64,000 nt of DNA, from NCBI GenBank assembly GCA_049303315.1, contig JBAQMZ010000029.1, forward strand, positions 169,538 to 233,537, read 5' to 3'. Numbering within the stretch: position 1 is the stretch's first letter; each line of letters starts with the position of its first letter. The notes under the pieces were generated by a model. The model was not told where the DNA came from. It ran no database searches and saw only the letters and a program-made list of their open reading frames with translations. The stretch is from Methanoperedens sp049303315. Lineage in GTDB: Archaea; Halobacteriota; Methanosarcinia; Methanosarcinales; Methanoperedenaceae. Positions 1-8,852 of this stretch are shown piece by piece. The position numbers and the translations under genes were made by a program.

Positions 1-1928
1 GTCACTATCGCATAATCCCAACCGTGCCCGTACTCAGCTTCGTATGCAGATTCGATAGCACGCATCCTGTCATTTAGGGCAGGAAAGCCCACGCCGACTA
101 TGACAACTGTGCGACACCTGCCGTTTTTATAATCTACTCCTTCCGTGAGCGTACCCCATATATATGACATTAGCACAGCTTTCTTTCCTTCTTCCCCGAT
201 CCTAAAAAATTTATCACGGATATTCTGTGATGATACGCCAATTTCATCAAGAAATATAGGGGCATCACATCTAATCAAGTTCTTATACTGGGAGGCTTCA
301 GAAAAACTTGGAAAAAAGATAAGAACATTACCATCAGTATGTTCAATTATTTCATTTAAGAGGTTCGTGATACGCTCTTTTGTCTGCGGGCTGCCCCTCT
401 CTTTTTTAAAAAGTGGTGGAACAGAAACCGCGAGAGTTAGACGCCTTTCCTTAGGAAAAGTAAGCTCGAATGCACGTTCACATGTCTCTCGTGTAATTCC
501 GAGTGTTCGTTTTACATTCTCAAAAGGCGTAATAGTTGCCGACATAAGAATTGAAGCATAAACTGAATTAATTAGTGGCGCAGTGACTATCTTGGGGATA
601 CAAGTGAATAATTCAAGCCTTCCATAGATTTCCTTGTTCAGACAGCTCACACTCAAAATTGGGTAATAGCTCAGGTCATTTGAGAATTTCATATAATCCG
701 ACAGGAAGATAGCAGCTTTCAATGCTTGGGACACTTTTTTTTTCTTACTTTTGCCTTCGTTAAATTCTTTTTCATATGAAGCATCGACTTTCAAACCGAA
801 ACTCCTCATATTTTCGATTATATCAATGTGTTTTTTGATCCCTGCCTTATTAAGCGCCGCAATAAGTTTATTCTTAAACATATCCTCACGTTCTTCAGGA
901 TCTGCTATTCGTATGTCATACCAGTTCTCACCTACCTTTTCACGATCGCCAAAATTCTTATCAAGTATCTGGTTATATGTGGATTTTAAAGTATCAAGTA
1001 GTATTTGTAAAAATTTTTCAACGCCTTCTCCAGGGATTGCTTCAATGTAAGATTCAAACTCATCAAGAGCCTTTCCTATCTCACGTTCAGAAAGCGTCCT
1101 CGATGAATGAGAACGTGCGGACGATTCAAGATTATGCGTTTCATCACAGATTAATATAATGCCATCGAGCTCCCTTTCCATCCAGCCTAATATATTTGCG
1201 CGGATGTCTTCATTGAGAAAATGATGATAATTGCATATTAAGAGATCAGCTTCTTTCATGTATCTTTTTAAAAGTTCATATCCGCAGCTATCATTTGATA
1301 ATGCCCAGTCTGCGACTTCTTCAGGCGTGCGCACACCTGAAAACAGCCATGTACGAAAGTCAATGCTATCGTTTTTCAATATTTCAAGCAGCATGTCACA
1401 TGATTTCTTGCGCAGGTCATGTATCTCCAGTTCGTTTTTATCGGATTCATGGCTCAATTCCCTCTGGTCATCGATCAAACCTGTTTCTTTTGTCCTTTTT
1501 AATTTATCTTTTACGGATTGTATCTCGTTCTTTAGATGAGTCTGTTCTTTTTCCTTCTCGATAAGTTTGTAGGTATTCTCACGAAGCAGGCTGCATGTGT
1601 CATAATCCATATCCTGCTTCGGGCACATCAGCATTTTACCTTTGAGGACTACCACTTTAATGTCTGCCTGTTTTCTTATTTCCCTCGCCTCTTCTATGAA
1701 CTGTGCCATCTGTTGGTGGACATTAGTGGCAATTACCACCGTCTTTTTCTCCGATTTTGCGATATGGAGGGCGGGCGCAAGAGCGCTCAGGGTCTTTCCT
1801 GTCCCGCATGCCCCTTCGAACAGCACGACCTGTTTCTTTACCAGGGCCTCATGGATGGCGTCCATCGCTTCAATCTGGTTGGGATAATATGAGTTCTTTG
1901 GAAAATAGCGAAGGTAGTCCCTTTTCAT
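1..1928 (-). CDS. XPD/Rad3 (DinG-like) superfamily 2 DNA helicase, 3' truncated by window edge
   Basis: Reading the minus strand gives an open frame of about 640 codons that runs off the window start. It begins MKRDYLRYFPKNSYYPNQ, then a Walker A at residues 39-46 (GACGTGKT), and a DETH motif II (ICDETHN) preceded by the family signature LLICNYHHFL. Four cysteines between motifs I and II (in LMCPK, DTCSL, SCDML, DSCGY) fit the 4Fe-4S domain of XPD-type helicases. Motif V/VI-like sequence (GTLTEGVDYKNGR, then VVIVGVGFPAL) lies near the edge. The family unwinds DNA 5'->3' in repair. The start is fixed by an in-frame TAG just upstream. The last motifs (QxxGRxxR) lie outside the window. Identity is secure at family level; orthology to XPD or DinG cannot be decided here. 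Confidence 0.9.
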   Translation of the reverse strand, partial: MKRDYLRYFPKNSYYPNQIEAMDAIHEALVKKQVVLFEGACGTGKTLSALAPALHIAKSEKKTVVIATNVHQQMAQFIEEAREIRKQADIKVVVLKGKMLMCPKQDMDYDTCSLLRENTYKLIEKEKEQTHLKNEIQSVKDKLKRTKETGLIDDQRELSHESDKNELEIHDLRKKSCDMLLEILKNDSIDFRTWLFSGVRTPEEVADWALSNDSCGYELLKRYMKEADLLICNYHHFLNEDIRANILGWMERELDGIILICDETHNLESSARSHSSRTLSEREIGKALDEFESYIEAIPGEGVEKFLQILLDTLKSTYNQILDKNFGDREKVGENWYDIRIADPEEREDMFKNKLIAALNKAGIKKHIDIIENMRSFGLKVDASYEKEFNEGKSKKKKVSQALKAAIFLSDYMKFSNDLSYYPILSVSCLNKEIYGRLELFTCIPKIVTAPLINSVYASILMSATITPFENVKRTLGITRETCERAFELTFPKERRLTLAVSVPPLFKKERGSPQTKERITNLLNEIIEHTDGNVLIFFPSFSEASQYKNLIRCDAPIFLDEIGVSSQNIRDKFFRIGEEGKKAVLMSYIWGTLTEGVDYKNGRCRTVVIVGVGFPALNDRMRAIESAYEAEYGHGWDYAIV

Positions 1929-1994
1929 CGGCGACTATAAGATTTGACATGATATAAACAGTGCGATTGGTTAAAATGACTATTCAAACCCATA

Positions 1995-2015
1995 TAGTAC
2001 TACTTTAGTACTACT
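1995..2015. promoter_or_regulatory. Tandem TAGTACTACT repeat in divergent intergenic region
   Basis: Two identical copies of TAGTACTACT lie 11 bp apart between the helicase start on the minus strand and the next gene on the plus strand. Each copy contains the palindrome AGTACT. A TATA-like TTTTTATATT follows at about 2029-2038 for the plus-strand gene. One-turn spacing in a divergent promoter region suggests a regulator site, but no regulator is identified. Confidence 0.35.
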
Positions 2016-2095
2016 ATATTATCACCACTTTTTATATTGGTGTTACCACCTCATTTGGTTAATAAAAATGGACTCAGATAAAAAAGGGGGAAAAT

Positions 2096-2488
2096 ATGAA
2101 TTCAATGGCTGTGGTTAGGGCCGACGATGCGGCTAAAGTAAGAATAGCACTCTACGATTTAGTGCGATATGGTCACATGACTTTTGCTGACCATGCAAGA
2201 AAACTGGAACCGACTTTTGCAGATAATATCCTGGTGCATATTATGAAAAGCCCGTTAAAAGCATGCTGTTCGGCGGCTGCGATAGTACCGCTTGAAGACG
2301 CACCAAGCATGGCAATCGGCAGGCTTCGGAAAATCCATCCACCAGCGCATGTCATAATCGTAAGTCCAAGGCATGAAATCTATCACGAACTGGTTAATTA
2401 CGTGGATATATTGCCTGAAATAGACCTGACATTCGAACCCGGCGCCGAGCCGGAAACTATCCAGCAGACGGCTGAAGCGCAGGTATAA
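2096..2488 (+). CDS. Conserved archaeal protein, DUF356-like
   Basis: A 130-residue soluble protein, no signal peptide or membrane segment. The N-terminus (VVRADDAAKVRIALYDL) and the later block GRLRKIHPPAHVIIVSPRHEIYHEL look like the methanogen-specific DUF356 family as I remember it; this is recognition by eye, not a search. Function is unknown. It stands upstream of fwdDBAC with its own leader and an AAGGGGGA-type ribosome binding site just before the ATG. A separate TATA box lies between it and fwdD, so it need not be in the fwd transcript. Confidence 0.6.
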   Translation: MNSMAVVRADDAAKVRIALYDLVRYGHMTFADHARKLEPTFADNILVHIMKSPLKACCSAAAIVPLEDAPSMAIGRLRKIHPPAHVIIVSPRHEIYHELVNYVDILPEIDLTFEPGAEPETIQQTAEAQV

Positions 2489-2576
2489 TAATAGCATTAA
2501 TATTAATTTATTTTTTATTTCTTTTTGTTGTTTTGTTTATTCTGTTCTTGTGTCATTAATCGAACAAAAGCACATA

Positions 2577-2588
2577 CTTTTTAAATAT
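2577..2588 (+). promoter_or_regulatory. TATA box of the fwd operon
   Basis: The AT-rich ACTTTTTAAATA stands about 53 nt before the fwdD start, in a 141-nt intergenic space. The expected start site about 25 nt downstream would give a short leader containing AGAGGG as ribosome binding site. Confidence 0.5.
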
Positions 2589-2629
2589 GGACGTAATTAA
2601 CGACAATAACATTAAAAAGAGGGTTTCAG

Positions 2630-3004
2630 ATGACATTGAAAGTAACACTGATAACAGGACGGACAATCAATCAGGGAGCAAATCTTGAAAATAAGACCTC
2701 TTCTGATTATCAGGAAGCAACGGCATATTGTGAATTGAACTCAAAAGATATAGGGGTTCTGGGTAAACAGGGGGAAAAAGTGAAGGTTAAAACAAAGCAT
2801 GGGGAAGTAGTTGTGAAATTGAAGGAAAACAATGGCAACCCTGATGGGCTGGCGTTCATCCCGATGGGTCCCTGGGCCAATGCAGTGGTTGACCCGGATA
2901 CAAAAGGCTGCGGGATGCCCGGCTTCAAAGGGGTTCCGGCTGAAATCGAGGTTACGAATGATAAGATATTGTTAATGAAAGAACTTTTTGCGAGGTATAA
3001 GTAA
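2630..3004 (+). CDS. fwdD: Formylmethanofuran dehydrogenase subunit D
   Basis: 124 residues, the usual size of FwdD/FmdD, which forms the molybdopterin-dinucleotide-binding C-terminal domain that is fused in bacterial formate dehydrogenases. The opening LKVTLITGRTINQG and the beta-rich GVLGKQGEKVKVKTKHGEV are typical. The enzyme interconverts CO2 + methanofuran and formylmethanofuran, the first step of methanogenesis or last of reverse methanogenesis. Its TAA overlaps the fwdB ATG by one base (TAATG), so the two are translationally coupled. First gene of fwdDBAC. Confidence 0.93.
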   Translation: MTLKVTLITGRTINQGANLENKTSSDYQEATAYCELNSKDIGVLGKQGEKVKVKTKHGEVVVKLKENNGNPDGLAFIPMGPWANAVVDPDTKGCGMPGFKGVPAEIEVTNDKILLMKELFARYK

Positions 3005-4305
3005 TGGCGACTGTAATAACCGATGCGCTTTGCCCTTTTTGCGGCTGCGTGTGCGATGATCTTACCATCGTGACTGAAAATAACAAAATAATCGAAGCAA
3101 AACATGCATGCAAACTCGGTGCTGCAAAAATCATGGGGCATCACAGGATAAAAGCTCCGATGATGAGGAAAGATAAACATTCCGATTTCAAAGAAGTATC
3201 TTACGATGAAGCCATAAACGAAGCCGCAGCGATACTTGCCCGGTCAAAGAGACCTCTTTTGTACGGATGGGCTTCAGCCCTGTGCGAAGTCCATAAAAAG
3301 GGCATTCTTCTTGCCGAGGAACTGGGAGCAATCATAGATAATACAGCCACCGTATGCCATGGACCGTCCACGCTTGCGGTTCATGAAAAGGGTCTTCCTA
3401 CATCGACTCTCGGCCAGATCAAGAACCGCGCTGACGTTGTGGTATTCTGGGGCAGCAACCCGGTACAGGCGCACCCAAGGCACATGGGGCGTTATTCTGT
3501 TTTCGCAAAGGGATTTTTTTCGGAAAAAGGACGCAAAGGGCGAAAAATAATTGTCGTTGATGTACGAAAAACCGATACCGCCAACGTAGCCGATGAATAC
3601 ATACAGGTGGCGCAGGGCAGCGATTACCTTGTATTATCCGCTCTTCGCGCCATACTTTCAGGGCATGCGGATGTCGTCCCCGCAGCCGTAGGCGGCGTTT
3701 CGAAGGAACAGCTTTCAAAACTTGTGGATACGATGAAAACCGCAAGATTCGGCGCTGTTTTCTTCGGTATGGGGCTTACCCAGAGCCAGGGCAGGTATAA
3801 GAACATCGATAATGCAATTTCTTTGATAACTGAATTGAACTCGTTCACAAAATATGTAATCATGCCCATGCGCGGACATTACAATGTCACAGGCTTCGGG
3901 CAGGTCTGTTCGTGGGAGACAGGTTTTGCCACTGCGGTGGATTTTTCACGCGGCGCCCCGTATTATAATCCCGGCGAGACCGCGGCGAATGATTTGCTAA
4001 TGAGGAAAGAAACGGATGCAGCGATGATAATAGCGGGCGATGCTGGCGCTCATTTCCCCGCAGAATCGGTAAGGCACCTTGCAAAAATACCTGTAATCCA
4101 GGTTGACCCATACTGGAACCCCACGACTGAGGTCTCAAATGTGGTCATTCCCGTTGCAATCTGCGGCGTTGAGGTGGAAGGTACTGCATACAGGATGGAT
4201 GGCGTATCCCTGCGCTTCCGGAAAATGATAGAGCCAACACATCCTACGGATATTGAGATTCTTGAAAAAATAACTGAACGTATCAAAGAGATAAGGGGTG
4301 AATAA
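3004..4305 (+). CDS. fwdB: Formylmethanofuran dehydrogenase subunit B, catalytic Mo/W-pterin subunit
   Basis: 433 residues, normal length. The N-terminal CPFCGCVCDD (residues 10-19) plus Cys37 supply the 4Fe-4S ligands. Cys118 in TVCHGPST is the metal ligand position known from FwdB; a selenocysteine isoform is excluded since the codon is TGC. FwdB reduces CO2 to formate at a tungsto- or molybdopterin; formate then passes through a tunnel to FwdA. Mo versus W cannot be read from the sequence. It lies between fwdD and fwdA with a 2-nt gap to fwdA. Confidence 0.96.
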   Translation: MATVITDALCPFCGCVCDDLTIVTENNKIIEAKHACKLGAAKIMGHHRIKAPMMRKDKHSDFKEVSYDEAINEAAAILARSKRPLLYGWASALCEVHKKGILLAEELGAIIDNTATVCHGPSTLAVHEKGLPTSTLGQIKNRADVVVFWGSNPVQAHPRHMGRYSVFAKGFFSEKGRKGRKIIVVDVRKTDTANVADEYIQVAQGSDYLVLSALRAILSGHADVVPAAVGGVSKEQLSKLVDTMKTARFGAVFFGMGLTQSQGRYKNIDNAISLITELNSFTKYVIMPMRGHYNVTGFGQVCSWETGFATAVDFSRGAPYYNPGETAANDLLMRKETDAAMIIAGDAGAHFPAESVRHLAKIPVIQVDPYWNPTTEVSNVVIPVAICGVEVEGTAYRMDGVSLRFRKMIEPTHPTDIEILEKITERIKEIRGE

Positions 4306-4307
4306 CC

Positions 4308-6020
4308 ATGGAACTTCTAATAAAAAACGGCGCCGTATATGACCCTTTTAACGGTATTGCGGGAGATAAAACCGATATTTCGATCAAAGACGGTAAAATC
4401 GTGGATAAGGTCAGCAGTTCGGCTTCCGTTATAGATGCCGGCGGAAGGCTGGTCATGCCTGGCGGAGTTGACGCCCATTCGCATATAGCCGGCGCAAAAG
4501 TGAACGTGGGAAGGATAATGCGCCCCGAGGATACGCGGTCGGGAATAAAGCCAAGGACAAAAATCACAAGACCATATACCGGATATACTGTCCCGAATGT
4601 CTATGCCATGGGATACCGCTATGCTCAGATGGGTTATACCACGGTGTTCGAGGCTGCGCAGGCTATCATGAAAGCGCGGCATACACATGAGGAGTTAGAG
4701 GAGATTCCGATCATTGATAAGGGCGCTCTCACTCTTTTCGGGAGCAACTGGCCCACAATGGATTATGTGCGTGAGAAGAATATGGATAAGCTTGCGGCTT
4801 ATGTTGCATGGGGACTGCTTGCCTCGCGAGGGTTTGGTATAAAATGTGTGAACCCGGGGGGAGGCGAGATGTGGGGCTTTGGCAAGAACGTGACAGGTCT
4901 TGACGATGTTGTCCCGAATTTTGATGTTACGCCTGCACAGATTATCGTATCGTTAATGAAAGCCAATGAGATGCTGGGACTTCCGCATTCGGTGCATCTT
5001 CACTGCAACAACCTGGGGAAACCGGGCAACTACAAGACCACGCTTGCAAGCATGGAGCTTGCAAAACAGGTAAAGCCGAGCAAGGACAGGCAGGTTCTGC
5101 ACGTTACACATATCACCTTCAATTGCTGGGGCGGAACGAACTGGGGGGATTTTGAATCCAAAGCCGATGAAATCGCAAATTACCTGAACAACAGCGAGAA
5201 CGTGACCACAGATATGGGGCAGCTTATTTTTGGAAGCGCGACGACGATGACCGCCGATGGACCCGTCCAGTATGCAAACGCGAAATTATTGCATGCAAAA
5301 TGGGCTAACGGCGATGTTGAGCTTGAAGATGCCTCAGGCGTTGTTCCAATATTCTATGCCAGGCAGGTCTCAATACATGCAATTATGTGGGCTATGGGAC
5401 TTGAGCTTGCATTGCTAACGAAAGACCCGTATAAGGTCCTGCTGACCACAGACCACCCCAATGGCGGTCCTTTCGTGAATTATCCAGAGGTCATCGCACT
5501 TCTTATGAGCAATAAGAAACGGCAGGAAGAGATAAAAACGCTTCATGAAGCGGTTCATAAAAGGACAAAGATTCCGGGAATTGAGCGGGAACTTGACTTT
5601 AATGACATAGCGATAATGACAAGAGCCGCCCAGGCAAAGGTGCTGGGGCTCCTTGATACGAAAGGTCACCTTGGAGTCGGCGCAGACGCAGATATCGCCA
5701 TATATGACATTAAACCCGACCAGATAGACCCGTCCGTGGAACACGCAAAGATAAAGAGCGCGTTCCAGTCAGCGGCTTACACTATAAAAGGCGGCGAGGT
5801 AGTCGTGAAAGACGGGCAGATTACAGCTACGCCCATGGGCAGGACATTCTGGGTAGATGCCACTGTGCCTGAGGAGCAAACAGAAATCATGATGAAGGAT
5901 ATACGTATGAAATTCAAGAACTATTACTCAATCAACCTTGCGAACTATATGGTGCAGGATGCATACGTCACGCATCCGAGAGTGGTAAAAGCCGGCGCAA
6001 TCCCGGTTGAGGTGAGCTAA
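4308..6020 (+). CDS. fwdA: Formylmethanofuran dehydrogenase subunit A, binuclear metal amidohydrolase
   Basis: 570 residues. Amidohydrolase fold with the metal-binding HxH at His57/His59 (GGVDAHSHIAG), a lysine at 179 (GIKCVNPGG) at the place of the carboxylated lysine, SVHLHCNN near 228-235, and Asp382 in LLTTDHPNGGP. FwdA condenses formate with methanofuran (or hydrolyses formylmethanofuran in reverse). The order D-B-A-C matches fwd operons of methanogenic archaea. The ribosome binding site GGGGTGA overlaps the end of fwdB. Confidence 0.96.
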   Translation: MELLIKNGAVYDPFNGIAGDKTDISIKDGKIVDKVSSSASVIDAGGRLVMPGGVDAHSHIAGAKVNVGRIMRPEDTRSGIKPRTKITRPYTGYTVPNVYAMGYRYAQMGYTTVFEAAQAIMKARHTHEELEEIPIIDKGALTLFGSNWPTMDYVREKNMDKLAAYVAWGLLASRGFGIKCVNPGGGEMWGFGKNVTGLDDVVPNFDVTPAQIIVSLMKANEMLGLPHSVHLHCNNLGKPGNYKTTLASMELAKQVKPSKDRQVLHVTHITFNCWGGTNWGDFESKADEIANYLNNSENVTTDMGQLIFGSATTMTADGPVQYANAKLLHAKWANGDVELEDASGVVPIFYARQVSIHAIMWAMGLELALLTKDPYKVLLTTDHPNGGPFVNYPEVIALLMSNKKRQEEIKTLHEAVHKRTKIPGIERELDFNDIAIMTRAAQAKVLGLLDTKGHLGVGADADIAIYDIKPDQIDPSVEHAKIKSAFQSAAYTIKGGEVVVKDGQITATPMGRTFWVDATVPEEQTEIMMKDIRMKFKNYYSINLANYMVQDAYVTHPRVVKAGAIPVEVS

Positions 6021-6021
6021 C

Positions 6022-6780
6022 ATGCAGACAGTGACCATAAAACCTAAAAAGGAAATCAGGATTTCAGTCGAGGCTGAGAACATTTCTCCTGATAAATTCG
6101 CCGGCAAAACAGAAAAAGAAATACTATCCATGGAAGCATGGATGGGGAACCAGAAGACCACGCTCGGTGAGCTTTTCTCGGTGACGGTTGAAGGTTCTGG
6201 CTCTGCGGCTGACACCAAAATCGTTATGGAAGGCGATTTTTCCCGTATAAAGAGAATAGGGGAAGGCATGACTGCCGGCCTGATAATGATTAAAGGCAAT
6301 GTGGATATGCATCTTGGCGCCAAAATGAGCGGCGGTAAAATATCCGTAACCGGGAATGTGGATTCCTGGGCCGGCAGGGAGATGAAAGGCGGGGAGCTGA
6401 TAATAGAAGGGAATGCCGGTTATTACCTCGGCGCAGGATACCGCGGAGAGACATGCGGCATGCGCGGCGGAAAGATAACCGTTCTTGGCAATACCCTTGA
6501 CTTTTTGGGAGAGCACATGTGCGGCGGTGAGATTATCGTGAAAGGAAATGCGGGAATTTTACCCGGACTCAGCAACAACGGAGGGAAAATAGTCATCGAG
6601 GGCAATACAAGCCGCCCCGGCAGCGAGATGGCAAAAGGCACAATAATCGTCAATGGAACAGTGGATGAAATGATGCCTGTTTTCAAGGCCGAAGGCACGG
6701 AAGCCGTTGACGGCGTCACGTACAGGAAATATACGGGTGATGTAATAGTCAATGGCAAAGGTGTTCTTTACTTAAAATAA
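6022..6780 (+). CDS. fwdC: Formylmethanofuran dehydrogenase subunit C
   Basis: 252 residues. The middle is a glutamate-synthase-like right-handed beta-helix with repeated G-x-x-x-x-GG turns (for example AKMSGGKISVTGNV, REMKGGELIIEGNA, EHMCGGEIIVKGNA). In the solved complex this helix sits beside FwdA and FwdB as structural partner. It is last in the operon; the iron-sulfur subunits FwdF and FwdG and the FwdE protein are not here and must lie elsewhere. Confidence 0.94.
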   Translation: MQTVTIKPKKEIRISVEAENISPDKFAGKTEKEILSMEAWMGNQKTTLGELFSVTVEGSGSAADTKIVMEGDFSRIKRIGEGMTAGLIMIKGNVDMHLGAKMSGGKISVTGNVDSWAGREMKGGELIIEGNAGYYLGAGYRGETCGMRGGKITVLGNTLDFLGEHMCGGEIIVKGNAGILPGLSNNGGKIVIEGNTSRPGSEMAKGTIIVNGTVDEMMPVFKAEGTEAVDGVTYRKYTGDVIVNGKGVLYLK

Positions 6781-6795
6781 TCATAAGAAAAAATG

Positions 6796-6811
6796 TTCGT
6801 ATTAATACGAA
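6796..6811. promoter_or_regulatory. Perfect 16-bp palindrome between fwdC and the surface cluster
   Basis: TTCGTATTAATACGAA is a perfect palindrome 16 nt after fwdC. No T-run follows at once, so it is less like a terminator than an operator. An AT-rich TATA-like stretch (TTATTTAAATATAA, about 6827-6840) follows and would drive the signal peptidase gene at 6896. Confidence 0.45.
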
Positions 6812-6895
6812 TTATATACCGGGATTTATTTAAATATAATTAAAAATAATAAACAAAAAGTATTTTAAGTATCAACAACAAACTATTAACTAAAT

Positions 6896-7738
6896 ATGAT
6901 AATGATTACAGCGATTGTAACGATGATGGTTACTGCCATCATTTCTACAGTGGCGCGTTATGTTACATGGCAAATATCAGTTGTAGGTGACCCCTTCTAC
7001 AGATTCATAATCTGGCATATACTATTATTTTCAATTGCACTTGCTATATTTCTGGACAGACGGCAGGGGTTCAAGAAAACAATCGGGATTGCAGGATATA
7101 TTGCGCAAAAATATAATAAGACAAATAGAGAGGGCAAGATAAATGCAACAATGAATGCATACTATGAGCATGCCCAAAAACCCAAGCTCCAAAAAGTATT
7201 GCTGCCAATCGCGATAACGTTATTCATAGCATATATTCTTTCAGCTCATTTGTTATTTTTTGCAATCGTCACTTCAGGTTCGATGGAGCCAACCTTTAAA
7301 AAAGGCGACCTTGTCTTTATGCAGAACATTTTTGTAAAACCTAAAGTCGGGGATATAATTATCTTTGAGGACCCACAAAAAAATGTTGTTTCAAATAAGC
7401 CGGTTACGGTCACCCACAGGATTATTGAGATACAGGGGGAGACGATACTAACAAAAGGAGATAATAATCCCAGAGCTGATAGCTGGAAAATCAATAAAAA
7501 AGTGATAATAGGCAAAGCTTTTGTTCTGGGTTCAAATCCCACAGTCTTAAAAGATGTGGGAAAATATTTCTTACTGGATTTCAGGACCGACCAATACACG
7601 GAGGAATACCTTGCTATAGCAAAGACTATCCAGAACATGAGAACCATGGGTCTAATGATATTCTTCGTATGTCTTGCAATGTATTTGTTCCTGTCAATAA
7701 GAGATTCACGTCCTTCAAGACATTTTAAAAGCAGGTAA
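6896..7738 (+). CDS. Membrane-bound signal peptidase I-like protein (S26B)
   Basis: 280 residues, with hydrophobic segments near 3-20 and 38-53, a third at about 101-125 leading straight into the catalytic box, and a C-terminal one near 250-268. Catalytic Ser129 sits in VTSGSMEPTF, His174 in VTHRI (archaeal and ER-type enzymes use His in place of the bacterial Lys), and Asp189 in TKGDNNP. The enzyme type cleaves Sec signal peptides outside the membrane. The extra N-terminal membrane segments make it longer than a minimal archaeal enzyme, so it may be specialised. First of a co-directional cluster that encodes a secreted protein and a cytochrome, which could be its clients. Confidence 0.85.
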   Translation: MIMITAIVTMMVTAIISTVARYVTWQISVVGDPFYRFIIWHILLFSIALAIFLDRRQGFKKTIGIAGYIAQKYNKTNREGKINATMNAYYEHAQKPKLQKVLLPIAITLFIAYILSAHLLFFAIVTSGSMEPTFKKGDLVFMQNIFVKPKVGDIIIFEDPQKNVVSNKPVTVTHRIIEIQGETILTKGDNNPRADSWKINKKVIIGKAFVLGSNPTVLKDVGKYFLLDFRTDQYTEEYLAIAKTIQNMRTMGLMIFFVCLAMYLFLSIRDSRPSRHFKSR

Positions 7739-7856
7739 AAATGATGAATCGATTTTTTTTCATAAAGTATATAAACTATTCCAATAATTAATTTTAAAAA
7801 TGATTTTGATCTTGAAGGTTTTGTAATAATATATAAATTAATAGAAGAGGTCGGAT

Positions 7857-8849
7857 TTGGCGAATTTAGAAAAAATACTTGAACAATTAATAAGCAAACC
7901 AGAGTCGTATACTATCCAGAGGGATTCGCTCGATACGTATATTAAAAAACATAATATGTATCTCAATCCTTTCGCAGACAAGATTGTTGATGATAAGATG
8001 TTCATCAATAAAGATGAAATTGTCTGCAACAGGATAATGCGGGCTGCCAGGCACAACCAGTCAAGCCTGATGATATTAATAGGCCCTACAGGTTCAGGGA
8101 AGAGCGAAAATGCCGACTTTATCGTAAGAAACCTGCCTCCCGAGTTTATTTTCTGGTATAACCAGATGTATGGCCAGAGCTCGATACAGCTTGCTACATC
8201 GATAATTGGCGACCTTGACCCCAACTATCTGGCCCAATTATCCACAGCAGACAGGGAAATGATTCTTGACATATATGATGATGTCTTAAAGGCGCTTGTT
8301 AAAAATAACAAGAAATTATTCTGCATATTCGACCAGGGGGAGCATTTCTCAAAAGATGCTTTTGAACTTATCACCAATTCCACCAATCCTTATTATGCAG
8401 CAAACAGGGCGTTTACGGGTTTGATCCTCGCAGTTCCGCGCTTTGAAAAACATATTGAAGAATGGACTGAAAGTCTTGATACAATGTTAAGAAGGGCTCT
8501 TATACGCGAATATACCAGACCATTTACAGTTTCCCAGCGACTTGAATATATAATACGCGCCCTTGTTTCCAGTAAGAAAAGAAGCTATCATGAATTAATG
8601 AAAAAACGCGATTTTGACCCGTTCGATGAAGATGCTATTTTATATTTAATTGAAAAGAGCGAAGGGCACCCAAGTACTCTTAACAGTCTATGCTATATCT
8701 CACTTGAACTTGTGTCTTCAATTTCACCTGATGCAATCATAACAGAATCTATTGTTCAGGAAGCCTGGAATAAATTCCCGAATAAAACCATACATCACGA
8801 AGCTATAAATTGGTATAAAGAGAAAGGTCTATACCAGAAGCAAGACTAA
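7857..8849 (+). CDS. AAA/ORC-like P-loop ATPase
   Basis: 330 residues. Walker A GPTGSGKS at 76-83; Walker B-like FCIFDQGEH at 155-163, where Asp is followed by Gln instead of Glu. The later region (EWTESLDTMLRRALIREYTRPF, then DAILYLIEKSEGHPSTLNSLC) resembles the sensor 2/lid arrangement of ExeA/ORC-like STAND ATPases. Start is TTG, chosen because GAGG stands 6 nt before it and no ATG alternative preserves the N-terminus. Only 3 nt separate it from the next membrane-protein gene, so it likely acts with it, perhaps on the inner face of the membrane. Substrate unknown. Confidence 0.75.
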   Translation: MANLEKILEQLISKPESYTIQRDSLDTYIKKHNMYLNPFADKIVDDKMFINKDEIVCNRIMRAARHNQSSLMILIGPTGSGKSENADFIVRNLPPEFIFWYNQMYGQSSIQLATSIIGDLDPNYLAQLSTADREMILDIYDDVLKALVKNNKKLFCIFDQGEHFSKDAFELITNSTNPYYAANRAFTGLILAVPRFEKHIEEWTESLDTMLRRALIREYTRPFTVSQRLEYIIRALVSSKKRSYHELMKKRDFDPFDEDAILYLIEKSEGHPSTLNSLCYISLELVSSISPDAIITESIVQEAWNKFPNKTIHHEAINWYKEKGLYQKQD

Positions 8850-8852
8850 AAG

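Noticed and set aside
145..1959. Several plus-strand open frames in the first 2 kb
   Set aside because: They are antisense to the helicase gene, whose motifs read on the minus strand.
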